64,000 nt of DNA from Lachnospiraceae bacterium (GCA_015057635.1 SVEB01000109.1:1-64000), one strand, 5' to 3'. Positions 25,492-34,068 are shown, counted from the first letter of the stretch. A program made the numbers and translations. Notes: a model not told the origin generated them from the letters alone.

Positions 25492-26382
25492 ATGAAATTT
25501 TTGGATAAGTTACAACGAAAATTTGGGAAATATGCAATTCCAAATCTGATGTACTATATCATAATCCTATATATTATTGGGATAGTGTTAAATGTGGTGA
25601 ATCCATATTTATATTATAGTCTACTTGCGTTTGATGTGGAGAAGATTCTCCAAGGTCAGATCTGGCGTTTAGTGACATTTTTGATTCAGCCAGTGAGCAG
25701 TCTTAATCTGTTCTTGCTGTTTGAATTGTACTTATATTACATGATAGGTACTTCGCTTGAAAGGGCATGGGGTTCTTTCCGTTTTAATCTTTATTTCCTT
25801 AGCGGTATATTATTTAATATTCTGGGAGCAATTTTAGTTTATGTAATTACAGGATCTTCTATTGATGTTTCTCTGACATATATCAATCAGTCGATGTTCT
25901 TTGCATATGCAGCGTTATACCCAAATGTTCAGCTCTTGTTATTCTTCATTATTCCGATTAAGATCAAGTATCTGGGAATCATATATGGAGTTTACTACGT
26001 ATATGAGGCCTTCATTTATTTGCGGGCAGGATACTGGCTTAACACGGTGACAATGATTTTAGCATTAGCAAACTTCCTGTTGTATTTCCTAGCAACAAGA
26101 AATTACAGAAAAGTATCGCCGAAAGAATATAAGAGAAAAGCGAAATTTAAGCGTGAGGTACGAAATGCTTATAATCCGGATAATGTGATTCAGTTCCGCG
26201 GAAAACAGACGGTTACACGTCATAAATGTGCGGTCTGTGGAAGAACCGAACTGGATGATGAAGATCTGGAATTCAGATTCTGTTCAAAGTGTGATGGAAA
26301 TTACGAGTATTGCATGGACCATCTTTATACTCATGAACATGTTCATCATGATCACACCGACAACAAGGAAAGTAATAGTTAA
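25492..26382 (+). CDS. Rhomboid-like membrane protein with C-terminal zinc ribbon, predicted inactive
   Basis: 296 residues. Six hydrophobic segments (about 18-200) have the rhomboid/derlin pattern: 'YYMIGTSLERAWGSFRFNLY' after TM2 and 'YPNVQLLLFFIIPIKIKYL' around the middle. The protease motif GxSG reads NQSM and the partner His of the last helix is absent, so it is probably a pseudo-protease. The C-terminal 80 residues are soluble, with CAVCG and CSKC pairs and a His-rich end (HEHVHHDH), suggesting zinc binding. The gene is 17 bp before pyk and likely co-transcribed. Function unknown; derlin-like handling of membrane proteins is a guess. Confidence 0.75.
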   Translation: MKFLDKLQRKFGKYAIPNLMYYIIILYIIGIVLNVVNPYLYYSLLAFDVEKILQGQIWRLVTFLIQPVSSLNLFLLFELYLYYMIGTSLERAWGSFRFNLYFLSGILFNILGAILVYVITGSSIDVSLTYINQSMFFAYAALYPNVQLLLFFIIPIKIKYLGIIYGVYYVYEAFIYLRAGYWLNTVTMILALANFLLYFLATRNYRKVSPKEYKRKAKFKREVRNAYNPDNVIQFRGKQTVTRHKCAVCGRTELDDEDLEFRFCSKCDGNYEYCMDHLYTHEHVHHDHTDNKESNS

Positions 26383-26399
26383 AGAGAGGACTTTTTAAG

Positions 26400-27824
26400 A
26401 TGCAGAAAAAGACGAAAATTATTTGTACCTTAGGACCGGCAACATCTTCTGAAGAGAAAATCAAGGAATTAGTGTTAAACGGCATGGATATTGCAAGACT
26501 TAATTTTTCACACGGAACTCATGCGGGCCATGGTGAAATGATTCGTAAAATAAAGAATGTAAGAGAAGAACTTGGTATCCCTGTAGCAATCTTACTTGAT
26601 ACAAAAGGACCAGAAATTAGAACAGGTTTAGCTGAAAATGATACACCTTATGTTCTTGAAAAAGGAAATACAGTTGTTGTAACAACAAGAGACGTTGCAT
26701 GTAATGCAAACGTAATCAGTGTAACATACAAGGAGATGCCAGAAGACGTAGCAGTTGGCGGCTCTATCTTAATCGCTGACGGTTTAGTAGAATTAAGAAT
26801 CAAATCCATTGAAGGAACAGAAATCACTTGTGAAGTTATAAACGGTGGCGAACTTGGAAGCCGTAAGGGTGTTAATATCCCTAACTGCAAGTTAAGACTT
26901 CCTGCAATTACAGAACAGGATCGTGCAGATATCATTTTCGGTATTGATCAGGGCGTTGACTTTATCGCAGCTTCCTTCATCCGTAATGCAGAAGCAGTTC
27001 GTGAAATCAGAAGCATCTTAAAAGATTCCAATTCTGATATTCAGATCATTTCCAAGATCGAAAACATGGAAGGTGTTGAAAATCTTGATGAAATCATCGA
27101 AGAAACGGATGGTATCATGGTAGCTAGAGGCGACCTTGGTGTTGAAGTGCCAGCAGAAACACTTCCTTTCCTTCAGAAGACTATGATCCGCAAATGTAAT
27201 GCGGCATTCAAGCCAGTTATTACAGCGACTCAGATGTTAGATTCCATGATTAACAATCCACGTCCTACACGTGCGGAAGTAACAGACGTTGCAAACGCAA
27301 TCTATGACGGTACAGATGCAATCATGCTTTCCGGTGAATCTGCAATGGGTAAATACCCAATTGAAACAGTTGCATTAATGTCCAAAATCGCAATCGAAAC
27401 AGAAAAGCATTTTGAAACATTTACAAGCGACAGAGATTTCCACGCTAAGAACTTACAGGAAGACATCTCCTGTGCAATCAGCTACTCTGCTGTTGCATCT
27501 GCAGAACGTCTGAATGCAAAATGCATCGTAGCAAATACATTATCCGGATATACAGCACGTTTAGTTTCTAAATATAAACCAGGCTGTGATATCATCGGTG
27601 TATCTTCCCTTAATCGTACATTAAGAAAGATGCAGATCTTAAGAGGTGTAAGACCGGTTAAGATCTCCGAAGTAAACTCTACAGATCAGTTACTTGGTGA
27701 ATCCACACGTCTTGTAAAAGAAAAAGGATATGCTAGCGCTGGTGATGTTATCGTGTTAACAGGTGGCAGAGTACCAGGTGGCCAGCCAGGAACAAACATG
27801 ATCAAAGCGGTTGTAGTAGAATAA
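26400..27824 (+). CDS. pyk: Pyruvate kinase
   Basis: 474 residues, the length without the extra C-terminal PEP-utilizer domain found in Bacillus. Motifs include 'TKIICTLGPATSSEEKI', the substrate/K+ region 'ARLNFSHGTH', the catalytic 'IISKIENMEGVENLDEI' and 'MVARGDLGVE'. It converts phosphoenolpyruvate and ADP to pyruvate and ATP. The other lower-glycolysis genes are far away at 56-61 kb. The ribosome site is AGAGG. It is followed by a terminator. Codon use is that of a highly expressed gene. Confidence 0.97.
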   Translation: MQKKTKIICTLGPATSSEEKIKELVLNGMDIARLNFSHGTHAGHGEMIRKIKNVREELGIPVAILLDTKGPEIRTGLAENDTPYVLEKGNTVVVTTRDVACNANVISVTYKEMPEDVAVGGSILIADGLVELRIKSIEGTEITCEVINGGELGSRKGVNIPNCKLRLPAITEQDRADIIFGIDQGVDFIAASFIRNAEAVREIRSILKDSNSDIQIISKIENMEGVENLDEIIEETDGIMVARGDLGVEVPAETLPFLQKTMIRKCNAAFKPVITATQMLDSMINNPRPTRAEVTDVANAIYDGTDAIMLSGESAMGKYPIETVALMSKIAIETEKHFETFTSDRDFHAKNLQEDISCAISYSAVASAERLNAKCIVANTLSGYTARLVSKYKPGCDIIGVSSLNRTLRKMQILRGVRPVKISEVNSTDQLLGESTRLVKEKGYASAGDVIVLTGGRVPGGQPGTNMIKAVVVE

Positions 27825-27835
27825 TAGTGATATAA

Positions 27836-27900
27836 GAGACTGTCACATTAAGGGCGGCAGAAGGCTAACGCTTTCGCCGTTCTTAGTGGGATGGTCTTCT
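27836..27900 (+). terminator. Terminator-like hairpin after pyk
   Basis: AGACTGTC pairs with GATGGTCT and AAGGGCGGC with GCCGTTCTT (G-T pairs) in one long stem. The T-rich end is short (TCTTCTTCT), so termination may be partial. Confidence 0.65.
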
Positions 27901-27952
27901 TCTATATATAGGTAAAGTGTCGAATTTTGAAGATAGAAAGGGGTGAACTCTT

Positions 27953-28015
27953 ATGAGGACGGTTCGAGATAAATACTCAGTACAGTTGAAAGAAACTGTT
28001 AGCAGATTGTACTGA
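27953..28015 (+). CDS. Possible 20-residue leader peptide upstream of ABC exporter
   Basis: ATG with AAAGGGGTGA at correct distance encodes MRTVRDKYSVQLKETVSRLY and stops at 28013-28015. The stop codon and the codons for YSVQ lie in the two arms of a hairpin (27976-27984 with 28008-28016, CTCAGTACA/TGTACTGAG). Ribosome movement would therefore open or close this hairpin, as in attenuator leaders of multidrug ABC genes such as bmrB. Translation is not proven. Confidence 0.4.
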   Translation: MRTVRDKYSVQLKETVSRLY

Positions 28016-28124
28016 GGTGATATCGCAATGAAAAAGTGTGACATAATAAAGAAATTATGATGCGATTAAGGAATTGCGATGCAATCGAGCGATTGTGAAA
28101 ACCTGCTAGCAGTCGCAGCTGTAC
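27976..28124 (+). promoter_or_regulatory. Structured leader of the ABC exporter gene
   Basis: Hairpin CTCAGTACA/TGTACTGAG as above. A downstream CTGTAC (28119-28124) is complementary to GTACAG (27980-27985) in its 5' arm, giving an alternative pairing, and the palindrome CTGCTAGCAG lies just before it. This is the arrangement expected of a switch, but no T-run terminator is seen between it and the gene. Confidence 0.4.
28028..28060 (+). CDS. Possible second mini-ORF in the same leader
   Basis: ATG 28028 after GAGGTGAT encodes ten residues (MKKCDIIKKL). Its ribosome site overlaps the stop of the first leader peptide and the 3' arm of the hairpin, so its translation would depend on the first. 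Short, so could be chance. Confidence 0.3.
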   Translation: MKKCDIIKKL

Positions 28125-28161
28125 AAACCTTTGCACAAAAATAATAAAAAGGAGTACACAG

Positions 28162-29889
28162 ATGCGCTACATAAACAAAGTTTTATCAAAGAATAAAGGT
28201 CTTATTTTTAGTTATATTGCAATCGGTATTGCTCATTCATTTCTTGTGAATTTCAAAGCAGACTATTTTCAAAAAGTAATTGATGGTTTGACCAATCACA
28301 CCATTATCTTAGCAGGCATTCTTTTATACGGAGCGGTATTGATCGGCGATTATCTGCTTGAATACGCCGATGAATATCCAAGTAAGAAGTTAGAGCATGG
28401 AATTTATCTGGATTTTAAACTGATGGCACTAAAGAAAATCAGCCGGATTGACTATGAGGCTTACCAGTCATTAGGCACCGGAAAACTGGTGCAGAGAATT
28501 GAGAATGGGTCTGAAGCCGGAAAGAATCTGCTTTATGATTTCTGGTTTTGTGTGATCAGACAGCTGATTCCGACCATTCTGTTCAGTGTCCATTTCATCT
28601 GGAAAATCAGCAGACCGATTACATATGCGATACTTGGAGGATATATTATTATCTTTCTTATTACCAATGCGCTGCTAAAAGTCTTATATCAGATTAAGGA
28701 GAGAATCCTGACAAATGAAGAAGAGATGAATCATTATCTGGTAAGAGGCTTTATGGAAATGCTCGTATTTCGAATGGAGAATCAGTTCCCGAATGAAATC
28801 CGCAAAGCAGCCACTGCTAAAAAGGAAATTGTGCGTTCCAAGGTAAAGATGAACATGGTGCACGAAGCATTCTTTACGATTTTTGCTGTGCTTGTCGGCT
28901 TTTTAAATATCGGCATCTTAATCTATGCCTGGAATACAAAGGCATTTTCGGTGGGCTCGGTAGTGGCGCTTCTTTCTCTGTTAGATAATGCTTATACGCC
29001 AATCGCTATTTTTAATGTGCTTTATGTGCAGTATAAGTTAGATAAGGCGTCATTTAGAAAATATGAATCATTTTTAGGGTTAAGGGATGATGAGCAGTTG
29101 GAATCCGGGGAGGCAATCTGTGGCCTTACAGGAGATATTGAAATACAGAACCTTTCCTTTTCTTACGGCGACCGAAAGATATTAGATGGATTGAATCTGA
29201 CGATCCGAAAAGGAGAGAAGGTTGCATTTGTAGGAGAAAGCGGCTCAGGAAAATCTACGTTAGTAAAGATTTTGGCCGGCCTTGTAAAATATGATGCGGG
29301 AAGCATTCGTATTGATGGAGAAGAGTTAAAGGATATCCGACTGAATAGTCTGTATGATCATATCAGTTATATCTCACAGGATTGCCCGATCTTTGACGGG
29401 ACCTTAAAGGAGAATCTGGTATTTGATCAGGATGTGGATGAATCTAGACTAAAGGAGGCAATGGCGAGTGTACAGCTTTTGCCGTTGCTTGATACAATGA
29501 AAGATGGCATGCAAACGGAAATCGGGGAACGCGGCACCATTCTTTCCGGCGGTGAGAGACAGAGATTAGCGCTTGCAAGACTGTGGTTTGAGAAGAAGGA
29601 TCTTACGATTTTAGACGAGGCGACTTCTGCTATGGATAATCTGACGGAGGAACATGTGATGAAAGCAGTGACAGAACTGTTAGATGATCGCACCGTGATC
29701 GCGATTGCCCACCGTTTGAACTCCGTGGCATCTTTTGATCGTATCATCGTTTTTGGTGAGGGTAAGATCATTGCGGATGCCCCTTTCCAAACCCTCCTCA
29801 CCACCAGTCCTTACTTCGCAGCCCTCTACCACGCCTCCGTGGGGGGACGGCTCTTTGATTTAGGAGAGTCTCGTGCCGTGTACCGGTGA
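28162..29889 (+). CDS. ABC exporter, fused membrane and ATPase domains
   Basis: 575 residues. Six transmembrane helices in residues 1-300, then the nucleotide-binding domain with Walker A 'GESGSGKST', signature 'LSGGERQRLALAR', Walker B 'LTILDEATSA' and H-loop 'AIAHRL'. It is a type IV exporter half-transporter (drug, lipid or peptide). There is no second half-transporter next to it, so it is probably a homodimer. The last 20 nt of the coding sequence, including the stop, form the beginning of a giant palindrome, so the C-terminus 'LFDLGESRAVYR' may be newly acquired. AAGGAG precedes the ATG. Confidence 0.92.
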   Translation: MRYINKVLSKNKGLIFSYIAIGIAHSFLVNFKADYFQKVIDGLTNHTIILAGILLYGAVLIGDYLLEYADEYPSKKLEHGIYLDFKLMALKKISRIDYEAYQSLGTGKLVQRIENGSEAGKNLLYDFWFCVIRQLIPTILFSVHFIWKISRPITYAILGGYIIIFLITNALLKVLYQIKERILTNEEEMNHYLVRGFMEMLVFRMENQFPNEIRKAATAKKEIVRSKVKMNMVHEAFFTIFAVLVGFLNIGILIYAWNTKAFSVGSVVALLSLLDNAYTPIAIFNVLYVQYKLDKASFRKYESFLGLRDDEQLESGEAICGLTGDIEIQNLSFSYGDRKILDGLNLTIRKGEKVAFVGESGSGKSTLVKILAGLVKYDAGSIRIDGEELKDIRLNSLYDHISYISQDCPIFDGTLKENLVFDQDVDESRLKEAMASVQLLPLLDTMKDGMQTEIGERGTILSGGERQRLALARLWFEKKDLTILDEATSAMDNLTEEHVMKAVTELLDDRTVIAIAHRLNSVASFDRIIVFGEGKIIADAPFQTLLTTSPYFAALYHASVGGRLFDLGESRAVYR

Positions 29890-30071
29890 TGCGGGCGGTG
29901 AAATGGATTCCAATGTTCGGACGCGAGAGCGGACAAAAGGAAGGCTGGGTCTTCGACTATCAGACAGGAAAACGCTGTCTGCTATTCAAAGACCCAGCCT
30001 TCCTTTTGTTCGTCTCGAGCCGGACATTCGGAATCCATTTCACCGCCCGCATCACCGGTACACGGCACGAG
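29870..30071 (+). repeat. Giant nested palindrome, family member 3
   Basis: 202 nt, centre 29971. Outer stem 29870-29920 with 30018-30071 (includes GTACCGGTGATGCGGGCGG and complement, nearly perfect), asymmetric loops around the 5-bp helix CGAGA/TCTCG (29924-29928, 30013-30017), an inner stem GGAAGGCTGGGTCTT with complement flanked by A and T runs, and the apical hairpin CAGACAG/CTGTCTG with loop GAAAACG (29961-29981). It begins inside the end of the ABC gene. Confidence 0.92.
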
Positions 30072-30107
30072 GTCGCAATGCGTTTGAAAGACAAAACGCA
30101 TTGCGAC
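30072..30107 (+). repeat. Second hairpin directly abutting the palindrome
   Basis: GTCGCAATGCGTTT and AAACGCATTGCGAC, 14-bp perfect stem, 8-nt loop, beginning at the base after the palindrome ends. No T run. Confidence 0.85.
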
Positions 30108-30433
30108 GGAGACACTAGATTGGTGAGGAAGGAAGGTAGGTAGGTAGGATGGAGGGAGGGGATGGTAAAAGAGATAGGGGCAGCAAAGGATATGGGGGAG
30201 GCGTACATTGTTTTGGGGATGATGATAAGGAATGGGAAGGAAAATGTGCTTTTTAGTTGGGCATTTCATTTCTTAACGTTTACGGAGTCTAAAAAGGTGG
30301 GGAAATCGAAAAAAAATGAGGAAATGGGTGGAAGGGGAGGGGGAATGTTGGTATAATAAGAGGAGTGTAAGAAAAATAGGGAAGCAGTCTTGGACTGCAA
30401 AAATGTTAGCAGGATAGAACGGAGATATAGAAA
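30108..30433 (+). other. Purine/G-rich gap with an extended -10 promoter
   Basis: No gene. The plus strand is strongly purine-rich, with GGTAGGTAGGTAGG (30135-30148) followed by further G runs, and later GGAAGGGGAGGGGG (30330-30343), both able in principle to form two-layer G-quadruplexes. TGgTATAAT at 30349-30357 is an extended -10 for the next gene. Confidence 0.55.
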
Positions 30434-31828
30434 ATGATAAATAAAAAAGTGATAAATGAAATCAACCGTGGACATAATCTAGAAGCAAATCTTCCAATTG
30501 CAATGAACGAACTGGCGAGTACATACCAGGCGTATGCAGGCACTCAGTTTGTAATGCACTATTTCAATGTATATGAATCCATTGCAGACGGAGATGCGGC
30601 ATTCGACGAGGAATCCATAGCAATGTTAAAAGAAATGAATATGATTGTAAAAGACACTATTCTTTCGCCGTTTGATGCAGTGAAAAGAGAAAAAGCTATT
30701 TCAAAGATTGCAGCGTTCAGAAGCCAGATTATCCGTAAGATGAAAGTGCTGACTTATTATACCGATGTATTCTCTTTATATGAATATGTATTAAATCGTC
30801 TGGAATTAAATTATGCAGATGGGGTACAGGACATCGATAGCGAAGAAGCAGCAAGCGAAGTGCTAAATTATATTTTTGCAGATAAAGATAACGTAGGGAT
30901 CAATGAACGCATTAAGGAAATGTTATCTCAGCTTCCGGTGCGCATGACAAAGAATAAATTCTATGATCTTTTAACAGACAGCTTATCTATTTATGAAGGT
31001 GCTGAAAAGGAAAGCGTGCAGGATTATCTGTATATGATCCGTTCTAGCGCAGGTCTTTATAAACCGGAAGGATTAGAAACCGAATTTGAGGAGTTACAGG
31101 GAATTAAGAAAGAATTTGAACAGACAGATTACCGTGACTTAGAAGAAGATAAATTCCATGCCTTAAATGCAAGATTACGAGAAGCAATCGGTATTATCAC
31201 AAAAGGTACCGACAGCTATTATGCAATCCAAGAAGTGATCAACAGCTTATATGCAGTAATTCTTAATATGCCATATGCAAGTGAGAAATCATTAAAGGAA
31301 ATGTACGCACTTGAGGATATCATCCAGGCAATCGTTGCGAATATAGAAGAAGATAATTTTGAAAATATTCCGGATGAGTTAGTGGATCTGTTTATGAAGA
31401 CAGAAGGAAAGTTAGAACAGTTCAGTGACAATATTGTTTCCGGAGAAGCGGTATTGGATGCAGTGAAGGAAAGCTTTATGAAAGATGTGGAAGCACTGAT
31501 GTTACAGCCATTGTTTGAGTGTCTGACTTTATCTTCTACTTTATTATCTTCTAGTTTATTTGTGGAACAGAGAAAGAAAATGGAAGGTAATGCAGATAAA
31601 GCATACTTACTAGAGGTTGGAAATAGCCTGATTGCAGAGTTCCAGGAAGCATTGGAAAGCCAGTCTAAGTATTTAAACCGTGCAATGATCGCAGCTACAT
31701 TGAAGGAACTTCCGGTATTCTTTATGAATTCGGAAGAAGTGACCAATTATGTGCGAAATGCCATCGCGGGATGCAGAGATGTTGCAGAGAAGGTTGCAAG
31801 TGTAAATCTGATGAAGGATTTCATGTAA
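30434..31828 (+). CDS. Conserved-looking all-helical protein of unknown function
   Basis: 464 residues, acidic, with no signal peptide, transmembrane segment or known motif. Helix-forming residues dominate throughout, with few Pro or Gly, and there are long amphipathic stretches ('EELQGIKKEFEQTDYRDLEE' is one). It could be a repeat-type scaffold or a structural component. The codon use matches its well-expressed neighbours and the ATG has a good upstream GGAG, so it is a real gene. It is monocistronic between a giant palindrome and a small gene. I do not recognise it. Confidence 0.75.
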   Translation: MINKKVINEINRGHNLEANLPIAMNELASTYQAYAGTQFVMHYFNVYESIADGDAAFDEESIAMLKEMNMIVKDTILSPFDAVKREKAISKIAAFRSQIIRKMKVLTYYTDVFSLYEYVLNRLELNYADGVQDIDSEEAASEVLNYIFADKDNVGINERIKEMLSQLPVRMTKNKFYDLLTDSLSIYEGAEKESVQDYLYMIRSSAGLYKPEGLETEFEELQGIKKEFEQTDYRDLEEDKFHALNARLREAIGIITKGTDSYYAIQEVINSLYAVILNMPYASEKSLKEMYALEDIIQAIVANIEEDNFENIPDELVDLFMKTEGKLEQFSDNIVSGEAVLDAVKESFMKDVEALMLQPLFECLTLSSTLLSSSLFVEQRKKMEGNADKAYLLEVGNSLIAEFQEALESQSKYLNRAMIAATLKELPVFFMNSEEVTNYVRNAIAGCRDVAEKVASVNLMKDFM

Positions 31829-32000
31829 GATCTGATTGTTTTTAGGTGAGGCGGATGGCGGCTAAAGGGGGAGAGCCCCCCGGCCGCAGGATGTCTTTGT
31901 ACAGGCGGCTGTATTTTTCGAGGGTTACTGTATATAATATTTGATAGTGTTGCGAAAAAGGTACAGTAGCAAGAATGTATTTAGAAAGAAGCGTGATGGG

Positions 32001-32309
32001 ATGGTTACCTTCAGGGAAAGGTTATATTTTGGCGAGACCATAAAGAAGAAACATCGTAAGGCAATCTATAACATACGGCATGAGAAACTTGCACCAGGTG
32101 TGTACGTGATTGCATTCGCGTCCAACGAGCAGAACCTGTTTGATATCATTCCGGCAAATGAGCTGCTGTTTCCGTTTTATAAGAAGAAAGAGATTTACAT
32201 TCTTGGCATGGCCAATGGACTTAGTGAGGCAAAAATCGTAGTCAAGGATATGGTTGCGGAAGTGTATCACAAGACAGGAGGATTTAACGTCAGGGAATAT
32301 TTTTCTTAG
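32001..32309 (+). CDS. Small protein of unknown function
   Basis: 102 residues. The middle part 'PGVYVIAFASNEQNLFDIIP' and the end 'EVYHKTGGFNVREYFS' look like a compact alpha/beta domain. No family recognised. ATG 32001 is the best start although its ribosome site is poor; a TTG at 31941 extends the frame 20 residues. It is 23 bp before the DUF2953 gene and probably co-transcribed with that gene and the GerW gene, which hints at a role in the same process. A GC-rich hairpin at 31858-31887 precedes it. Confidence 0.6.
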   Translation: MVTFRERLYFGETIKKKHRKAIYNIRHEKLAPGVYVIAFASNEQNLFDIIPANELLFPFYKKKEIYILGMANGLSEAKIVVKDMVAEVYHKTGGFNVREYFS

Positions 32310-32332
32310 GAAATTGAGATAGAGATAGGGGA

Positions 32333-33430
32333 ATGGATATGCTGCATGTGATAGGGATTATTTTAAAGATAATAGGAATCTTATTAGCCGTTCTCCTCGG
32401 AACTTTAGTGGTGGTTCTCCTGCTTGCTTTGTTTGTGCCTGTCCGATATCGGTTCTTTATTAAGAAACGGGATGATATGCTGATTGACGGGAAGGTGGAC
32501 TGGCTGTTGCATCTGATACACGGGCACTTTGTTCTGGAGGACAAGAAGCCGGTGATAACGCTTCGGATTTTTGGCATTAAGGTATTTGACAGTACTAAGG
32601 TCAAGAAAGAAAAGCCCGAAAAGAAGAAAAAACCGAAAAAGAAGAAAAGTCAAAAAGGAAAGACCGGAAAAGAAAAGGTCAGAAAAGAAAAAGCTAGAGA
32701 AGAACAGCTCAAAACAGCTACCGAGACTTCTGGAAATCAGATAAAGCAGGCTCCCTCAAAAGAGGAAAAGCAGGAAATGACCGTGCAGGTTAAGAAGAGT
32801 GAGAGTTCCCAGGCTGATTTGGAAAACAGGAAAGAGTCTATAAAGGAAAATGACTCTATAGAAGAAAAAGACTCTGCAAAGGAAAAAGAGATGGACTCAG
32901 ATTCCGGTGCAGAATCGGCAGCAGAAAAAGTAAAGGTTTCAATCTTTGGAAAGATACAGGATGGAGTAAAGAAGACACTGGACGTTATCCGTAATCTAAA
33001 AGAGAAGATAAAAAACATTTTAAAACTGATACGCGATCTGTTTGAGAAAAAGAACCTGGTTTCCGCATTTTTAAGGGACAGTGGTAATAAATCCGGCATC
33101 CAATCCATATTTACTTCATTATGGGGCATACTAAAACATATATCCCCGCATACGATACAGGGTTACTTCAAATTCGGAACAGGTGATCCTTACACAACAG
33201 GAGAAGCGTTAGCAGCGCTGTCTTTTGTATATGCGATGTATGGGGATAAGTTTATGGTAGAACCTGACTTTATGAATAAGGTGTTTGAAGCGGAAGTTAA
33301 GGTAAAAGGAAGAGTACGGCTCTTTAGCCTGCTGAAAATTGCAATTAAGCTTTGGCGGGACGAGCATTTCCAATATATAAAGAAGAGTATTGCAAAGTTA
33401 AAGGAGGAAATTACAGATGGCAGCAGATAA
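32333..33430 (+). CDS. DUF2953 (YtfI-like) membrane-anchored protein
   Basis: 365 residues. One strong hydrophobic segment at residues 5-33, followed by 'FVPVRYRFFIKKRDD', then a long Lys/Glu-rich low-complexity linker at about 90-205, and a C-terminal DUF2953 domain ('GDPYTTGEALAALSF' and 'FEAEVKVKGRVRLF'). In spore formers this gene is paired with ytfJ, as here with a 14-bp overlap, so it very likely acts with GerW in sporulation or germination. The biochemical role of the family is unknown. The Lys/Glu linker is longer than usual. Confidence 0.85.
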   Translation: MDMLHVIGIILKIIGILLAVLLGTLVVVLLLALFVPVRYRFFIKKRDDMLIDGKVDWLLHLIHGHFVLEDKKPVITLRIFGIKVFDSTKVKKEKPEKKKKPKKKKSQKGKTGKEKVRKEKAREEQLKTATETSGNQIKQAPSKEEKQEMTVQVKKSESSQADLENRKESIKENDSIEEKDSAKEKEMDSDSGAESAAEKVKVSIFGKIQDGVKKTLDVIRNLKEKIKNILKLIRDLFEKKNLVSAFLRDSGNKSGIQSIFTSLWGILKHISPHTIQGYFKFGTGDPYTTGEALAALSFVYAMYGDKFMVEPDFMNKVFEAEVKVKGRVRLFSLLKIAIKLWRDEHFQYIKKSIAKLKEEITDGSR

Positions 33431-33833
33431 GAAAGATCAAAATTTTACAGGCACTGTGGAATCCCTGTTTAAGGGGATGGATGCATTTTTAACAACAAAA
33501 ACAGTAGTAGGGGATGCCGTTAAGGTGAACGATGGTACAATTATCCTTCCATTAGTGGACGTCAGCTTTGCAGTTGGTGCAGGTGCATTTACAAATGAAA
33601 GCAAAAACAATGCGGCAGGCGGCATGGGTGGAAAAATTACACCAAGCTCTGTTCTTGTGATCAAAGATGGAAGCATTCGTCTTGTTAATGTGAAAAATCA
33701 GGATGTTGTGACAAAAGTAATTGATATGGTGCCAGATGTGCTTGATCGTTTTACCAAGGATCCAAAGGCCAAAAAAGAGGATAAAGCAATCGATGCAATG
33801 GCTCAAGATATATTAAATGGTAACGAAGAATAA
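33417..33833 (+). CDS. gerW: GerW-family sporulation protein (YtfJ)
   Basis: 138 residues. 'GDAVKVNDGTIILPLVDVSF' and a Gly/Ala-rich stretch 'GGMGGKITPSSVLVIKDGSI' are typical of YtfJ/GerW. The protein is needed for normal germination in Bacillus, where it is spore-associated; the action is unknown. AAAGGAGG lies inside the end of the DUF2953 gene, giving translational coupling. Confidence 0.93.
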   Translation: MAADKKDQNFTGTVESLFKGMDAFLTTKTVVGDAVKVNDGTIILPLVDVSFAVGAGAFTNESKNNAAGGMGGKITPSSVLVIKDGSIRLVNVKNQDVVTKVIDMVPDVLDRFTKDPKAKKEDKAIDAMAQDILNGNEE

Positions 33834-33862
33834 AACTGGATACAAAAAAAAGTAAAATTAAC

Positions 33863-34068
33863 TTGCAATAAACAATGAATTCTGTTAGAATAGTTTTGTT
33901 TGCAGGTCACAGTGTACTTCATCTTGTATGGCACTGGATTTACCTGTGTCTATAAGTAGGAGCAGCAGAGCAAGGTTTTGCCTTTGGTCTGTTGTTAATG
34001 CACGAGCTGACGATTTATTAAAACGTAGTAAGTCGCTAGGCCTAATTTAATTAAGGAGGTGCTTTTCA
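33863..34068 (+). promoter_or_regulatory. rpmB promoter and long structured 5' leader
   Basis: -35 TTGCAA 33863-33868 and extended -10 TGtTAGAAT (-10 at 33886-33891) with 17-bp spacer. About 170 nt of untranslated leader follow. It contains a clear stem: AGCAGCAGA pairs with TCTGTTGTT, enclosing AAGG/CCTT, in the region 33960-34000. The leader may be a ribosomal-protein autoregulatory site; no known L28 leader consensus could be matched. Confidence 0.55.
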
